In this document: positions 7,281 through 14,504 of the stretch, in pieces
Layout of the letters: every line of letters starts with the position of its first letter
Position numbering within the stretch: the stretch's first letter is position 1
Origin: an uncultured Bacteroidales bacterium
GTDB lineage: Bacteria; Bacteroidota; Bacteroidia; Bacteroidales; Paludibacteraceae
Assembly: GCA_900319005.1 (NCBI GenBank)
Contig: ONMV01000020.1
Coordinates: forward strand, 1 to 34,870
Direction: 5' to 3'
Length of the DNA: 34,870 bases
Position numbers and translations under genes: made by a program
The notes under the pieces: generated by a model
Seen by the model: only the letters and a program-made list of their open reading frames with translations
What the model was told of the DNA's origin: nothing
Databases searched by the model: none

Positions 7281-8180
7281 TTATAACCATCCAAGGCACG
7301 AAATGACCCCTGTAGAGAGCATCAAAACAGGCATTTGGAGGTCCAAAGCACTTCCTTCGTGCGTCCATACAAACCATAGATGCCATACCCAAATCGGCGT
7401 GACGCAAAGCACCCAGAAATGACCATAGCAAAGGAAAATCATCAGACATCCGAGCAGGAGACATGTATGATATATCTTCGCGCCCGTATATCCGAGCATA
7501 CTCGCGAGCGTGCGCTTAGCGTGTGCGCGGTCATTATTCATATCGCGTATGTTATTGAGGTTAAGAACCCCCACACAAGGCAAACCAATTGCCACACCTG
7601 CCCATATGACTTCCGGGGTCAGGTTCTGCACTTGCAGATAATAGGCTCCGAGGGTGCTGAGCAAGCCGAAGAAAAGGAAAACGCCCAAGTCTCCCAATCC
7701 CATATACCCATAACTATGTTTGCCGAGTGTGTACTTGATAGCTCCCAGGATTGCCAGAGCGCCCAGGAGAAGGAAAATGAGTGTGTTGGTGTATGGTGTA
7801 TAGTGTACGGTGTACGGTGTAGCCCAGAAAGCAACGAATACCAAAGCCGAGCCGAAAAGGATGGAGAGCATCACAAAGAGGATGATCATTCGTTTCATCT
7901 GCTGCATCGTGATCGTGCCTGCCTGCAATCCATACGCCTGTCGCCCGTGTTGGTCAGCGTCCGTACCCTTCTGCGCGTCACCAAGTTCATTACAGAGGTT
8001 ACTGAGAATCTGCAGACACAGTGTTGTCAGTACGGCGAGCACAAACACACACCATGCTTGGGAATCGTTCGCGGTGAACAGTTCATTATTCGCAGCATAA
8101 GCGAGCCCAGTTCCTAAAATAATACCTGACACGGACAGCGGCAGGGTTCGCAAACGCAAAGATTGGATATAGGGATTCAT
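7281..8180 (-). CDS. menA: 1,4-dihydroxy-2-naphthoate polyprenyltransferase (MenA)
   Basis: This integral-membrane UbiA-family prenyltransferase attaches a polyprenyl chain to 1,4-dihydroxy-2-naphthoate in menaquinone synthesis. The N-terminus (YIQSLRLRTLPLSVSGIILG) and the Mg-prenyl-diphosphate motif NELGDAQKGTDADQ (about residues 64-77) are classic, followed by the second Asp motif near NNIRDMNNDRAH. About eight to nine membrane segments are visible and the length (299) is normal. I prefer the ATG at 8180; a GTG at 8189 would add MFI. It follows the DUF486 gene by 9 bp. Odd: residues about 121-131 (TPYTVHYTPYT) are encoded by five 7-bp tandem repeats (7788-7822) sitting in a loop between two membrane helices. 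Confidence 0.93.
   Translation of the reverse strand: MNPYIQSLRLRTLPLSVSGIILGTGLAYAANNELFTANDSQAWCVFVLAVLTTLCLQILSNLCNELGDAQKGTDADQHGRQAYGLQAGTITMQQMKRMIILFVMLSILFGSALVFVAFWATPYTVHYTPYTNTLIFLLLGALAILGAIKYTLGKHSYGYMGLGDLGVFLFFGLLSTLGAYYLQVQNLTPEVIWAGVAIGLPCVGVLNLNNIRDMNNDRAHAKRTLASMLGYTGAKIYHTCLLLGCLMIFLCYGHFWVLCVTPIWVWHLWFVWTHEGSALDLQMPVLMLSTGVISCLGWL
7788..7822. repeat. 7-bp tandem array inside menA (5 units)
   Basis: Units on plus: GGTGTAT, GGTGTAT, AGTGTAC, GGTGTAC, GGTGTAG. The array is in frame on the menA strand and encodes a YTP/YTV-rich loop. Confidence 0.9.
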
Positions 8181-8189
8181 AATAAACAC

Positions 8190-8561
8190 TTATTTAAAAC
8201 CAAAGACGAAATAGACGGCCCCGATGAGGAGGAGACAGGCTACAGCATGATTCCACCGCAAAGGCATATGGAAAGCGATTGCCGAGAAAACGATAAACAC
8301 CAGCAGGGTGATTACCTCCTGAATCACCTTCAGTTGCATCAAGTTGAAAGGACCTCCGTTCTCCTCAAAACCGATACGGTTAGCCGGTACTTGCAGGCAG
8401 TACTCAAAGAACGCGATGCCCCATGACATCAGAATAACCAAGATAAGCGGTGTCGTATTGCCGATCACATGTAGTGATTGCAGTTTTAGATGTCCGTACC
8501 ACGCGAGCGTCATGAACACATTCGCTGCCAATAATAATCCTATGGTATAAAGTCCATTCAT
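8190..8561 (-). CDS. DUF486 (DMT-like) small membrane protein
   Basis: This 123-residue protein has four hydrophobic segments (about 3-22, 35-53, 76-97 and 102-120). It shows the DUF486 signature: MTLAWYGHLK near residue 20, the central SWGIAFFEYCLQVPANRIG, and FNLMQLKVIQEVITL. Members are short membrane proteins of the drug/metabolite transporter superfamily with no proven substrate. It lies directly upstream of menA (stop at 8190, menA ATG at 8180), so the two are probably co-transcribed. Whether it has a link to quinone metabolism is unknown. Confidence 0.88.
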   Translation of the reverse strand: MNGLYTIGLLLAANVFMTLAWYGHLKLQSLHVIGNTTPLILVILMSWGIAFFEYCLQVPANRIGFEENGGPFNLMQLKVIQEVITLLVFIVFSAIAFHMPLRWNHAVACLLLIGAVYFVFGFK

Positions 8562-8564
8562 TGT

Positions 8565-8596
8565 ATTTTTACATTTTTACATTTTCATATTTTATG
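8565..8596. repeat. 8-bp tandem array over the 3' end of the ttcA-like gene
   Basis: Units ATTTTTAC, ATTTTTAC, ATTTTCAT, ATTTTATG. The ttcA stop codon (8585-8587) lies inside the array; the rest fills the gap before the DUF486 gene. Confidence 0.85.
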
Positions 8597-9325
8597 GGGA
8601 AGGTAGTCCGTTTTGACATTCGACAGAGCTCCGTACATACTATCCATGGCTTCGGGGCTCATCGCTTTGATCTGTCGCAACAGTTCTTTTGCTTTCTCGC
8701 GCGAACTGACATGCTCAAATGGACAGAGAACCGTTTGTTTCTCATACCCCCGCTCGGCAGCAAGGGCAATAAGTGCCTGTTCGTCAATCAGGCACAGAGG
8801 ACGGATAATACGCAGCGGCATTTTGTCCATTTGCAACATCGGCGGCATGGTAGCGAACGTACCCTGATAAATTAGGTTCATTAGCATAGTCTCGATGAGG
8901 TCGTCCCGATGATGCCCGAAAGCAATCTTATTGCATCCTATCTCCTGCGCTACATTGAAAAGCGTCTTCCTCCTGTACCACGAACAAAGGAAACAGGGAT
9001 TCGCCTCCTTCGCTCTTTCATTTTTTAATTCTTTCACTCCTTCATTCCCTATCTCCACATCCTTCACCATCAGCGGCACTCCCGCCGCTTCGCAGAAACG
9101 CTCCAGATAACTGATATCCGAGTGATAATCCCGCTCTTTGACACGCACATGCAATGCCGTAACACGGAAACGGGGTTTGTAGATCTTCGCCCGCGCCCCT
9201 AACAACTCCGTCAGCGCCAAGGAGTCTTTCCCGCCGCTCAAGCCCACTAATATATGGTCGCCGTCCTCAATGAGACCATAATCCGCGCAGGCCTTATGAA
9301 ACAATCTAACTATCTTTGTATTCAT
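8585..9325 (-). CDS. ttcA: TtcA-family tRNA 2-thiocytidine biosynthesis protein
   Basis: This 246-residue PP-loop ATPase has the ATP-binding SGGKDSLAL at residues 30-38, the cysteine pair CFLC at 111-114 and a third cysteine at 201 (TVLCPFEH). These are the three cysteines that hold the iron-sulfur cluster in TtcA-type enzymes, which thiolate cytidine 32 of certain tRNAs. GHHRDDLIETMLMNLIYQG and IIRPL also fit. It starts at the ATG at 9325, just after the promoter at 9334-9365. Odd: residues about 92-104 (GNEGVKELKNERA) just before the cysteine pair are encoded by an 8-bp degenerate tandem array. The TtcA assignment against other TtcA/TtuA relatives rests on the cysteine pattern only. Confidence 0.85.
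   Translation of the reverse strand: MNTKIVRLFHKACADYGLIEDGDHILVGLSGGKDSLALTELLGARAKIYKPRFRVTALHVRVKERDYHSDISYLERFCEAAGVPLMVKDVEIGNEGVKELKNERAKEANPCFLCSWYRRKTLFNVAQEIGCNKIAFGHHRDDLIETMLMNLIYQGTFATMPPMLQMDKMPLRIIRPLCLIDEQALIALAAERGYEKQTVLCPFEHVSSREKAKELLRQIKAMSPEAMDSMYGALSNVKTDYLPHKI
9013..9052. repeat. 8-bp tandem array inside the ttcA-like gene (5 units)
   Basis: Units on plus: CTCTTTCA, TTTTTTAA, TTCTTTCA, CTCCTTCA, TTCCCTAT. On the coding strand this is a GGAGTGAAAGA-type repeat, the same kind of sequence found between the two permease genes (12536-12559). Confidence 0.75.
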
Positions 9326-9333
9326 TCAGCCGA

Positions 9334-9365
9334 CAAAATTACTGCTTTTTTACGACATACGCAAA
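9334..9365 (-). promoter_or_regulatory. Promoter of the ttcA-like gene
   Basis: Minus strand: TTTG (9365-9362), 20 bp, TAATTTTG (9341-9334), nine bases before the ATG. The extended -33 is TTTGCGTATGT. Confidence 0.85.
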
Positions 9366-9399
9366 TTTTTGCGTTTTTTTGTGGATATTTTGTCTTTTA

Positions 9400-9431
9400 T
9401 TTGCGTATATCAGAAATTTGCAGTAATTTTG
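9400..9431 (+). promoter_or_regulatory. Promoter of the secreted propeller-like protein gene
   Basis: TTTG (9400-9403), 20 bp, TAATTTTG (9424-9431); extended -33 TTTGCGTATAT. Divergent from the ttcA promoter, with 34 bp between the two -33 boxes. Confidence 0.85.
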
Positions 9432-9441
9432 CCTTCGCAAA

Positions 9442-10506
9442 ATGAAAAACATCCCTCATATGAAAAAGAAAATGAGTATTCTGACCATCGGATTAGTAAT
9501 ATCCCTTGGCGTTTGTGCCGCCGGAATCAATTATAACGGCACGAACCTGACGCTAAATAATGAATTCACCCGTAGCCAATGCGGTACCGCTTACAAGAGT
9601 GTGATGCCAGAGATAAGCGGTCTGGCTTGTTCGCGCACTACACCGGGATACCTTTGGGCACACGGCGATGAGAACACAGGCAGCAACAAAAAGATCGTAG
9701 CCATCAAGCCGGACGGCACGCTCGCCATGACCGTCAAAATCACCGGAGATCCCGGACGCGACGACTGGGAAGATATCGCCACCGGTGTCTATAACAACAA
9801 GAACTATGTTTTCATTGGCGCTTTCGGGGATAATGATCTCAAATTCAAAGATGCTTATTACATCTATTATTTCGAAGAACCGGCCATCACGTCCGGCACC
9901 AAGGAGATAGCCGTCAATTATATCCGTTTCGGTTATCCGGATAACAAAGCGCATAACACTGAGACGCTCCTTTACGATAATATTGAGCAGGTCTTCTATA
10001 TCGCTGATAAAGTGAAAGATGGCATTTGTACGCTCTATAGTTTGCCCTTCCGCACAAATTACGGCACAAACGTGCAGACGGTGACCAAAGTGACCGAATT
10101 GGGCAATGGTACGAAATTCAATTTCCTAACCGCCGGAGACATCACACCGGATGGTCATTGGATGGCTATCAAGAGTAAGAAATTCGTGTTGCTATGGGAG
10201 CGTAACGGCTCCGAGAGCCTCAGCGAAACCGTCAAGAGGACTCCTGTGCAGATTGCTGCATACTCTGAGGAGACCCAAGGCGAATCCCTGGCATGGCTGG
10301 ATGCCACGACGTTCTACACCACCAGTGACGCCAAGAATGACGATAAGATTTACAAATACGTTCGTTCCATCCCGACCGCGGTAGAACAGACCCCTTCTAC
10401 CGAAAAAAAGGTCAAGAAAGTGATGGTCAACGGCCAAGTCCTTATCTCACGGGACGGCACGTACTACGATTTACTTGGAGGAAAGCATGATCGTCATCAC
10501 CTCTGA
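9442..10506 (+). CDS. Secreted beta-propeller-like protein with Bacteroidales sorting tail
   Basis: A signal peptide is seen at MKKKMSILTIGLVISLGVCAAG. The ATG at 9442 would leave a leader of only a few bases, so the in-frame ATG at 9460 is also plausible. The body has propeller-like strands: EISGLACSRTTPGYLWAHGDE near the start, IVAIKPDGTLAMTVKI, DWEDIATG, FIGAFGDND, TLLYDNIEQVFYIADK. This resembles esterase-like or SdiA-regulated propellers, but I cannot assign an activity. The C-terminus KVMVNGQVLISRDGTYYDLLG matches the short tail seen on Bacteroidales secreted proteins (compare KVLINGQLFILRGEKMYDV in the 28072-33489 protein). The last residues GKHDRHHL are unlike that tail; a one-base shift would give LLGRKA and a stop at 10488-10490. 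The 3' end overlaps the convergent GH53 gene by 36 bp. Confidence 0.75.
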   Translation: MKNIPHMKKKMSILTIGLVISLGVCAAGINYNGTNLTLNNEFTRSQCGTAYKSVMPEISGLACSRTTPGYLWAHGDENTGSNKKIVAIKPDGTLAMTVKITGDPGRDDWEDIATGVYNNKNYVFIGAFGDNDLKFKDAYYIYYFEEPAITSGTKEIAVNYIRFGYPDNKAHNTETLLYDNIEQVFYIADKVKDGICTLYSLPFRTNYGTNVQTVTKVTELGNGTKFNFLTAGDITPDGHWMAIKSKKFVLLWERNGSESLSETVKRTPVQIAAYSEETQGESLAWLDATTFYTTSDAKNDDKIYKYVRSIPTAVEQTPSTEKKVKKVMVNGQVLISRDGTYYDLLGGKHDRHHL

Positions 10507-11535
10507 TGGTTTCCCTTCGGGCGTGAAAGCACCCATATCGTAACTACCCCATCCCAAAGGGATGTATTCCGACGGCCGCCAACCGCCGTACACTTCGGGT
10601 TCCCAATAGAAAACACCCGCGCAGGAATCAATCGCAGTGATGCGGCGGATAAAATCCTCCATCACAACAGGCGAGAGAGTATCGTTGGCAAACATTCCCA
10701 CCTCGGCAATCATCACCGGGCAATGCCAATCATGAATAAGACGCTTGATATTCTCTTCAGCTAACTCATTCATTTCCAGCCAACTCTTTCCTCCATTCCA
10801 TGCACTCATCATCGGGTAATGGCTCAGACCGATCATATCCCATTTGCCGCCATATGCCTGCATCGACTCCCAGAACCAATCGCGGCGTTCGTACGCATTA
10901 TCTACATGTACAATGACCGTAATATCAGGGAAAGCCTCCTTGGCAGCCTTGTACCCCATCGCCGTGAAACCCGCATAATGCGCCCATCCCTCATCCGTTA
11001 ACTCATTCACTTTCCCCATCGGCCAAAGCATGCCGTTCGGCGTCTCGTTGCCTATTTGCACCCATTCGGGTCGGATACCCTCCTCTTTGAGCGCATAGAG
11101 CACGTCCAGCGTGTGTTCGCGTACTGCCTCAAGCATCGTGAAGTAATCATAGTTCTGCCATGCCGCAGGGATAGTTTGATGGCTTGGGTCGGCAAAGAAA
11201 TCCGAATAATGGATATCGATCATGATACGCTGACCTGCCTTGGCTGCCCGCTTCGCCAGATAAAGCATATCCTCTTTGTTACTCCACCCGGTGCTATGGT
11301 TCACCCATACACGCAGCCGTACGGCATTCATCCCCATCCCGCGCAGCAACTCAATACAGTCCGAAGGCTGACTGCCGACAACTGACGGCTCATAAAACTT
11401 CACGCCATCATGTTCCATCTCACTGAGCCAACTCAGGTCAGCCCCTTTTGCCCATGCCCCTCTCGGGCTGTCCGTCTTGTGATAACACCCCGTTAGCACT
11501 ACCGCTACGCAGATACAAAGAAGCACTTTTTTCAT
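10471..11535 (-). CDS. Arabinogalactan endo-beta-1,4-galactanase, GH53 lipoprotein
   Basis: This 355-residue protein has a lipoprotein signal (KKVLLCICVAVVLTGC, Cys17) and the GH53 fold of clan GH-A. Characteristic stretches are KGADLSWLSEME, GMNAVRLRVWV, IMIDIHYSDFFADP and WVQIGNETPNGMLWP with the presumed acid/base Glu164. The presumed nucleophile is Glu278 in MIAEVGM, followed by FYWEPE. GH53 enzymes cut beta-1,4-galactan side chains of pectin. As a lipoprotein it probably sits on the outer membrane or in the periplasm. No SusC/SusD pair or other glycanase is nearby, so it is an isolated degradation gene. I chose the ATG at 11535 (ATG 11547 is possible); the open frame upstream to 11739 runs through the promoter and is not coding. 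Confidence 0.93.
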   Translation of the reverse strand: MKKVLLCICVAVVLTGCYHKTDSPRGAWAKGADLSWLSEMEHDGVKFYEPSVVGSQPSDCIELLRGMGMNAVRLRVWVNHSTGWSNKEDMLYLAKRAAKAGQRIMIDIHYSDFFADPSHQTIPAAWQNYDYFTMLEAVREHTLDVLYALKEEGIRPEWVQIGNETPNGMLWPMGKVNELTDEGWAHYAGFTAMGYKAAKEAFPDITVIVHVDNAYERRDWFWESMQAYGGKWDMIGLSHYPMMSAWNGGKSWLEMNELAEENIKRLIHDWHCPVMIAEVGMFANDTLSPVVMEDFIRRITAIDSCAGVFYWEPEVYGGWRPSEYIPLGWGSYDMGAFTPEGKPSEVMTIMLSSK

Positions 11536-11557
11536 ACTATCATCCATTGTTTGGGCG

Positions 11558-11589
11558 CAAAGATACAACAAATTTTGCAAATATGCAAG
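11558..11589 (-). promoter_or_regulatory. Promoter of the GH53 gene
   Basis: Minus strand: CTTG (11589-11586), 20 bp, TATCTTTG (11565-11558). The extended -33 is TTGCATATT. Confidence 0.8.
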
Positions 11590-11626
11590 CCTAAATAAAA
11601 AAAATATAGGAAAAATGCGCGCGCGC

Positions 11627-11657
11627 TTGCATATATGATTTTTTTTTTGTACCTTTG
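11627..11657 (+). promoter_or_regulatory. Promoter of the first ABC permease gene
   Basis: TTG (11627-11629), 20 bp, TACCTTTG (11650-11657); extended -33 TTGCATATAT. It is 20 bp upstream of the ATG at 11678. Divergent from the GH53 promoter. Confidence 0.85.
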
Positions 11658-11677
11658 CACGCTGTTTTTGAAAATAT

Positions 11678-12532
11678 ATGCAACAAGAGGATACACATTG
11701 GGATTTGACCATCACGCCAAAGGATCGCTTGCTGACCATCGATTGGGGTGAGTTATGGCGCTATCGGGATATGTTTGTGCTGTTTGTAGAGCGCGCTTTC
11801 CGCGTAGCTTACAAGCAGACGATTTTAGGTCCGCTATGGTTCATCATCACTCCCGTGCTGAGTGTGATTGTGTACGTGACGGTATTTGGCGGCATCGCAA
11901 ACATACCGACGGATGGTGTGCCGCCAATCCTGTTCTACTTGCTCGGCATATCCGTTTGGGGCTATTTCTCAAGTTGCCTGAGCGCAACCTCTAATTCATT
12001 CGTTAGCAATGCGGATATATTCGGAAAAGTCTATTTTCCGCGTATTATTATGCCGCTGGTGGCGGTCACAACGAACATGCTGTCGTTTGCCATTCAGTTA
12101 GCTATCTTCACTGTCTTTTATATCTATTATGCCGTTACCGGAACGGACCTGACCATTCATTGGCAGATTTTGCTGTTCCCCTTGTTGATTGTGCTGCTGG
12201 CACTGATGGCGGTGGGCTTCGGAATGATTTTCTCGTCAATGACTACCAAATACAGAGATTTGCAGATTATGCTGGCGAAAATCATCTCCCTTTGGGTATA
12301 TATAACGCCGGTCATTTATCCGCTGAGCATGGTAACGAACGAGAAACTGCATATGGCCATGAGTCTGAATCCCGTGACGCCGGTGATGGAAGCAATCAAG
12401 TATTCGTTGCTCGGTCAGGGTCAGTTCAGTTGGCTATGGTTGGCATATAGCGCCGCATTCACGGCGGTGTTGTTGATATTCGGACTTATGCTCTTCAATA
12501 AGGTACAAAAAAGCTTTATGGATACCGTATAA
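11678..12532 (+). CDS. ABC-2 type polysaccharide-export permease, copy 1
   Basis: This is a 284-residue membrane protein of the Wzm/TagG class. It has an N-terminal cytoplasmic part (WGELWRYRDMFVLFVERAFRVAYKQTILGPLWF) and then six membrane segments. Family marks are YLLGISVWGYFSSCL, FGKVYFPRIIMPL, FSSMTTKYRDLQ and LNPVTPVMEAIKY. Members pair with an ATPase (Wzt/TagH) to export lipid-linked polysaccharide or O-antigen across the inner membrane. It is followed after 19 bp by a paralogue with the same motifs in the same order. No ATPase gene is present in the window, so either a distant one serves both or they form a heterodimer with it. Substrate unknown. Confidence 0.87.
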   Translation: MQQEDTHWDLTITPKDRLLTIDWGELWRYRDMFVLFVERAFRVAYKQTILGPLWFIITPVLSVIVYVTVFGGIANIPTDGVPPILFYLLGISVWGYFSSCLSATSNSFVSNADIFGKVYFPRIIMPLVAVTTNMLSFAIQLAIFTVFYIYYAVTGTDLTIHWQILLFPLLIVLLALMAVGFGMIFSSMTTKYRDLQIMLAKIISLWVYITPVIYPLSMVTNEKLHMAMSLNPVTPVMEAIKYSLLGQGQFSWLWLAYSAAFTAVLLIFGLMLFNKVQKSFMDTV

Positions 12533-12535
12533 GGA

Positions 12536-12559
12536 GTGAAAGAGTGAAAGAGTGAAAGA
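12536..12559 (+). repeat. Three perfect 8-bp repeats at the permease junction
   Basis: GTGAAAGA occurs three times in a row, spanning the gap between the two permease genes. The last GTG (12552) is the likely start of the second gene, and the upstream units supply AGGAG/AAGAG purine-rich sequence. Confidence 0.85.
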
Positions 12560-13409
12560 AGAAAAAGATACATATTGGACAACGGAGATCTCTCCGACTA
12601 CTTTTGCAAAGGGTTTGGGACTGAAAGAACTCTGGCAGAAGAAATACCTCATCTGGTTGTTTATCAAACGGGATATTACCGTACAATACAAGCAGACCAT
12701 TTTCGGCATGGGGTGGTATTTCATCTCTCCGCTATTCACGATGTTCATGTATATCGTGGTGTTCGGTCGTATAGCCGGCATCCCGACCGATGATATCCCT
12801 CAGCCTGTCTTCTACCTGAGCGGTATCTGTCTTTGGGAGTATTTCTCCACCTGTCTGACGGAGGCGGCAGGCACCTTCCAGACCAACGCAAGTCTGTTCG
12901 GAAAAGTCTATTTCCCCCGTTTGGTCATGCCGGTATCCAAAGTGATATCCAAACTCTTCCGTTTTACATTGCAGTTAGGCACATTCATCATCGTCTATCT
13001 GATCTTTGTCTGGAAAGGAGTCCATCTCCGTCCGAACGCATACCTATTACTCTTCCCTGTGCTAATCTTCATGATTCAATGTCTGGCTTTGGGGTTGGGG
13101 CTGATCATCTCATCGTTGACCACCAAATACCGTGACCTAATCAATTTCTTCGGAGTCTTCGTATCCCTATGGATGTACGCGACGCCAATCGTTTATCCGC
13201 TGAGTTATGTAACAAACCCGACCTTGCATATGATCATGCTATTCAACCCCATGACCGCTATCATCGAGTCCTTCAAATACGGAGCATACGGAGCCGGAGA
13301 GTTCTCATGGACATCACTCGGATACAGCGCAATCATCATCATCGTATTGCTCTTTATCGGCATCGCGATGTTTAATAGGAAACAGAAATATTTTATTGAC
13401 ACAATATAA
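12552..13409 (+). CDS. ABC-2 type polysaccharide-export permease, copy 2
   Basis: This 285-residue paralogue of the preceding gene shows the same landmarks: VQYKQTIFGMGWYFISPL, YLSGICLWEYFSTCL, FGKVYFPRLVMPV, SSLTTKYRDLINF and FNPMTAIIESFKYG. It starts at a GTG (12552) within a small tandem repeat; no ATG lies near enough. The stop codon shares its last A with the ATG of ddl (13409), so it is translationally linked to a peptidoglycan-precursor gene. Two different permeases in a row suggest a heterodimeric channel or two exporters sharing one ATPase. Both end in the same way (KSFMDTV, KYFIDTI), which points to an old tandem duplication. Confidence 0.87.
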   Translation: MKEEKDTYWTTEISPTTFAKGLGLKELWQKKYLIWLFIKRDITVQYKQTIFGMGWYFISPLFTMFMYIVVFGRIAGIPTDDIPQPVFYLSGICLWEYFSTCLTEAAGTFQTNASLFGKVYFPRLVMPVSKVISKLFRFTLQLGTFIIVYLIFVWKGVHLRPNAYLLLFPVLIFMIQCLALGLGLIISSLTTKYRDLINFFGVFVSLWMYATPIVYPLSYVTNPTLHMIMLFNPMTAIIESFKYGAYGAGEFSWTSLGYSAIIIIVLLFIGIAMFNRKQKYFIDTI

Positions 13410-14377
13410 TGAAACGTAAAATAGCTATTATTGCCGGAGGTGACAGCAGCGAACATGACGTATCGCTTCGTTCCGCGGCGGGTATTTACTCCTTCATGGA
13501 CAAGGAGCGGTATGATGTAACCATCGTCATCTTTGATGGTAAAAATTGGCATACCGAAGACGGGTGTACCATTGACAAGAATGATTTTTCTTTTACGCGC
13601 GGGGGCGTGAAACACACCTTCGATTTTGCGTACATCACTATTCATGGTACTCCGGGCGAGAACGGTATTCTACAGGGATATTTGGATATGATCGGGATGC
13701 CCTACAGTTGTTGCGGAGTACTCGCTGCAGCACTGACGTTCAACAAATACGCCTGCAACCATTACCTCTCCTATTTTGGTTTTCATATCGCCGACAGTAT
13801 GATGCTCCGTGCCGGACAGAAATGGCCGAATGCACAGAAGATAGCGGACATACTCGGACTGCCGTGTTTCATCAAATCAAACGTCGGCGGCTCTTCTTTC
13901 GGGTGTACCAAAGTGAAGACCGTCGAGGATATCCATCCGGCTATCGAGCGAGCTTTCCAAGAAGGCAATGAGGTTATCTGCGAATCGTTTATGAAGGGTA
14001 CGGAAGTGACATGCGGCGTATATAAGACAAAGGACAAAGCTACGGCTTTCCCCATCACGGAAGTCGTTACCCATAACGAGTTCTTTGATTATGATGCCAA
14101 ATACAAAGGCCAGGTAGACGAGATCACTCCGGCACGCATCCCTGACGCCTTGCGCGACAAGATACAAGCGGAGACCCTGCGCCTGTACGACATCATCGGC
14201 GCTAACGGTATCATCCGCGTCGATTGGATCATCACGGACGGAGACAAACTGAACCTTCTGGAGGTAAACACCACCCCCGGAATGACACCGACGAGTTTTA
14301 TTCCGCAGCAGGTTCGTGCCGCCGGATTGGAAATGAAAGATGTATTGACAGATATCATTGAGAACAAGTTCAATTAA
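13409..14377 (+). CDS. ddl: D-alanine--D-alanine ligase
   Basis: This 322-residue ATP-grasp enzyme joins two D-alanines for peptidoglycan precursor synthesis in the cytoplasm. The start MKRKIAIIAGGDSSEHDVSLRS, the middle GENGILQGYLDMIGMPYSCCG (D-Ala binding), the ATP lid VGGSSFGCTKVK, and the C-terminal RVDWI, LEVNTTPGMTPTSFIPQQ are all typical. Length is normal. It overlaps the permease stop by one base and is the last gene of that tight run; the 127 bp after it are filled by a repeat array. Confidence 0.96.
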   Translation: MKRKIAIIAGGDSSEHDVSLRSAAGIYSFMDKERYDVTIVIFDGKNWHTEDGCTIDKNDFSFTRGGVKHTFDFAYITIHGTPGENGILQGYLDMIGMPYSCCGVLAAALTFNKYACNHYLSYFGFHIADSMMLRAGQKWPNAQKIADILGLPCFIKSNVGGSSFGCTKVKTVEDIHPAIERAFQEGNEVICESFMKGTEVTCGVYKTKDKATAFPITEVVTHNEFFDYDAKYKGQVDEITPARIPDALRDKIQAETLRLYDIIGANGIIRVDWIITDGDKLNLLEVNTTPGMTPTSFIPQQVRAAGLEMKDVLTDIIENKFN

Positions 14378-14500
14378 TGTACGAAGGACAAATGTACCAT
14401 GTACGAAGGATTTACGAAGGTGTCTAAGGACGAAGGTCGTTAAATCGTACATAAACTAAATCGTACATAAATCGTACATCGTACATCTTTAAATCTTACA
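14378..14500. repeat. 11-bp degenerate repeat arrays in inverted orientation
   Basis: The left half has units near TGTACGAAGGA (14378-14388, 14400-14410, with variants between and after). The right half has units near AAATCGTACAT (from about 14442 to 14500). The core TGTACGA of the left is the reverse complement of TCGTACA of the right, so the two halves could pair. This fills the gap between ddl and the polyprenyl synthase; no gene and no clear promoter is seen in it. Confidence 0.85.
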
Positions 14501-14504
14501 TAGA

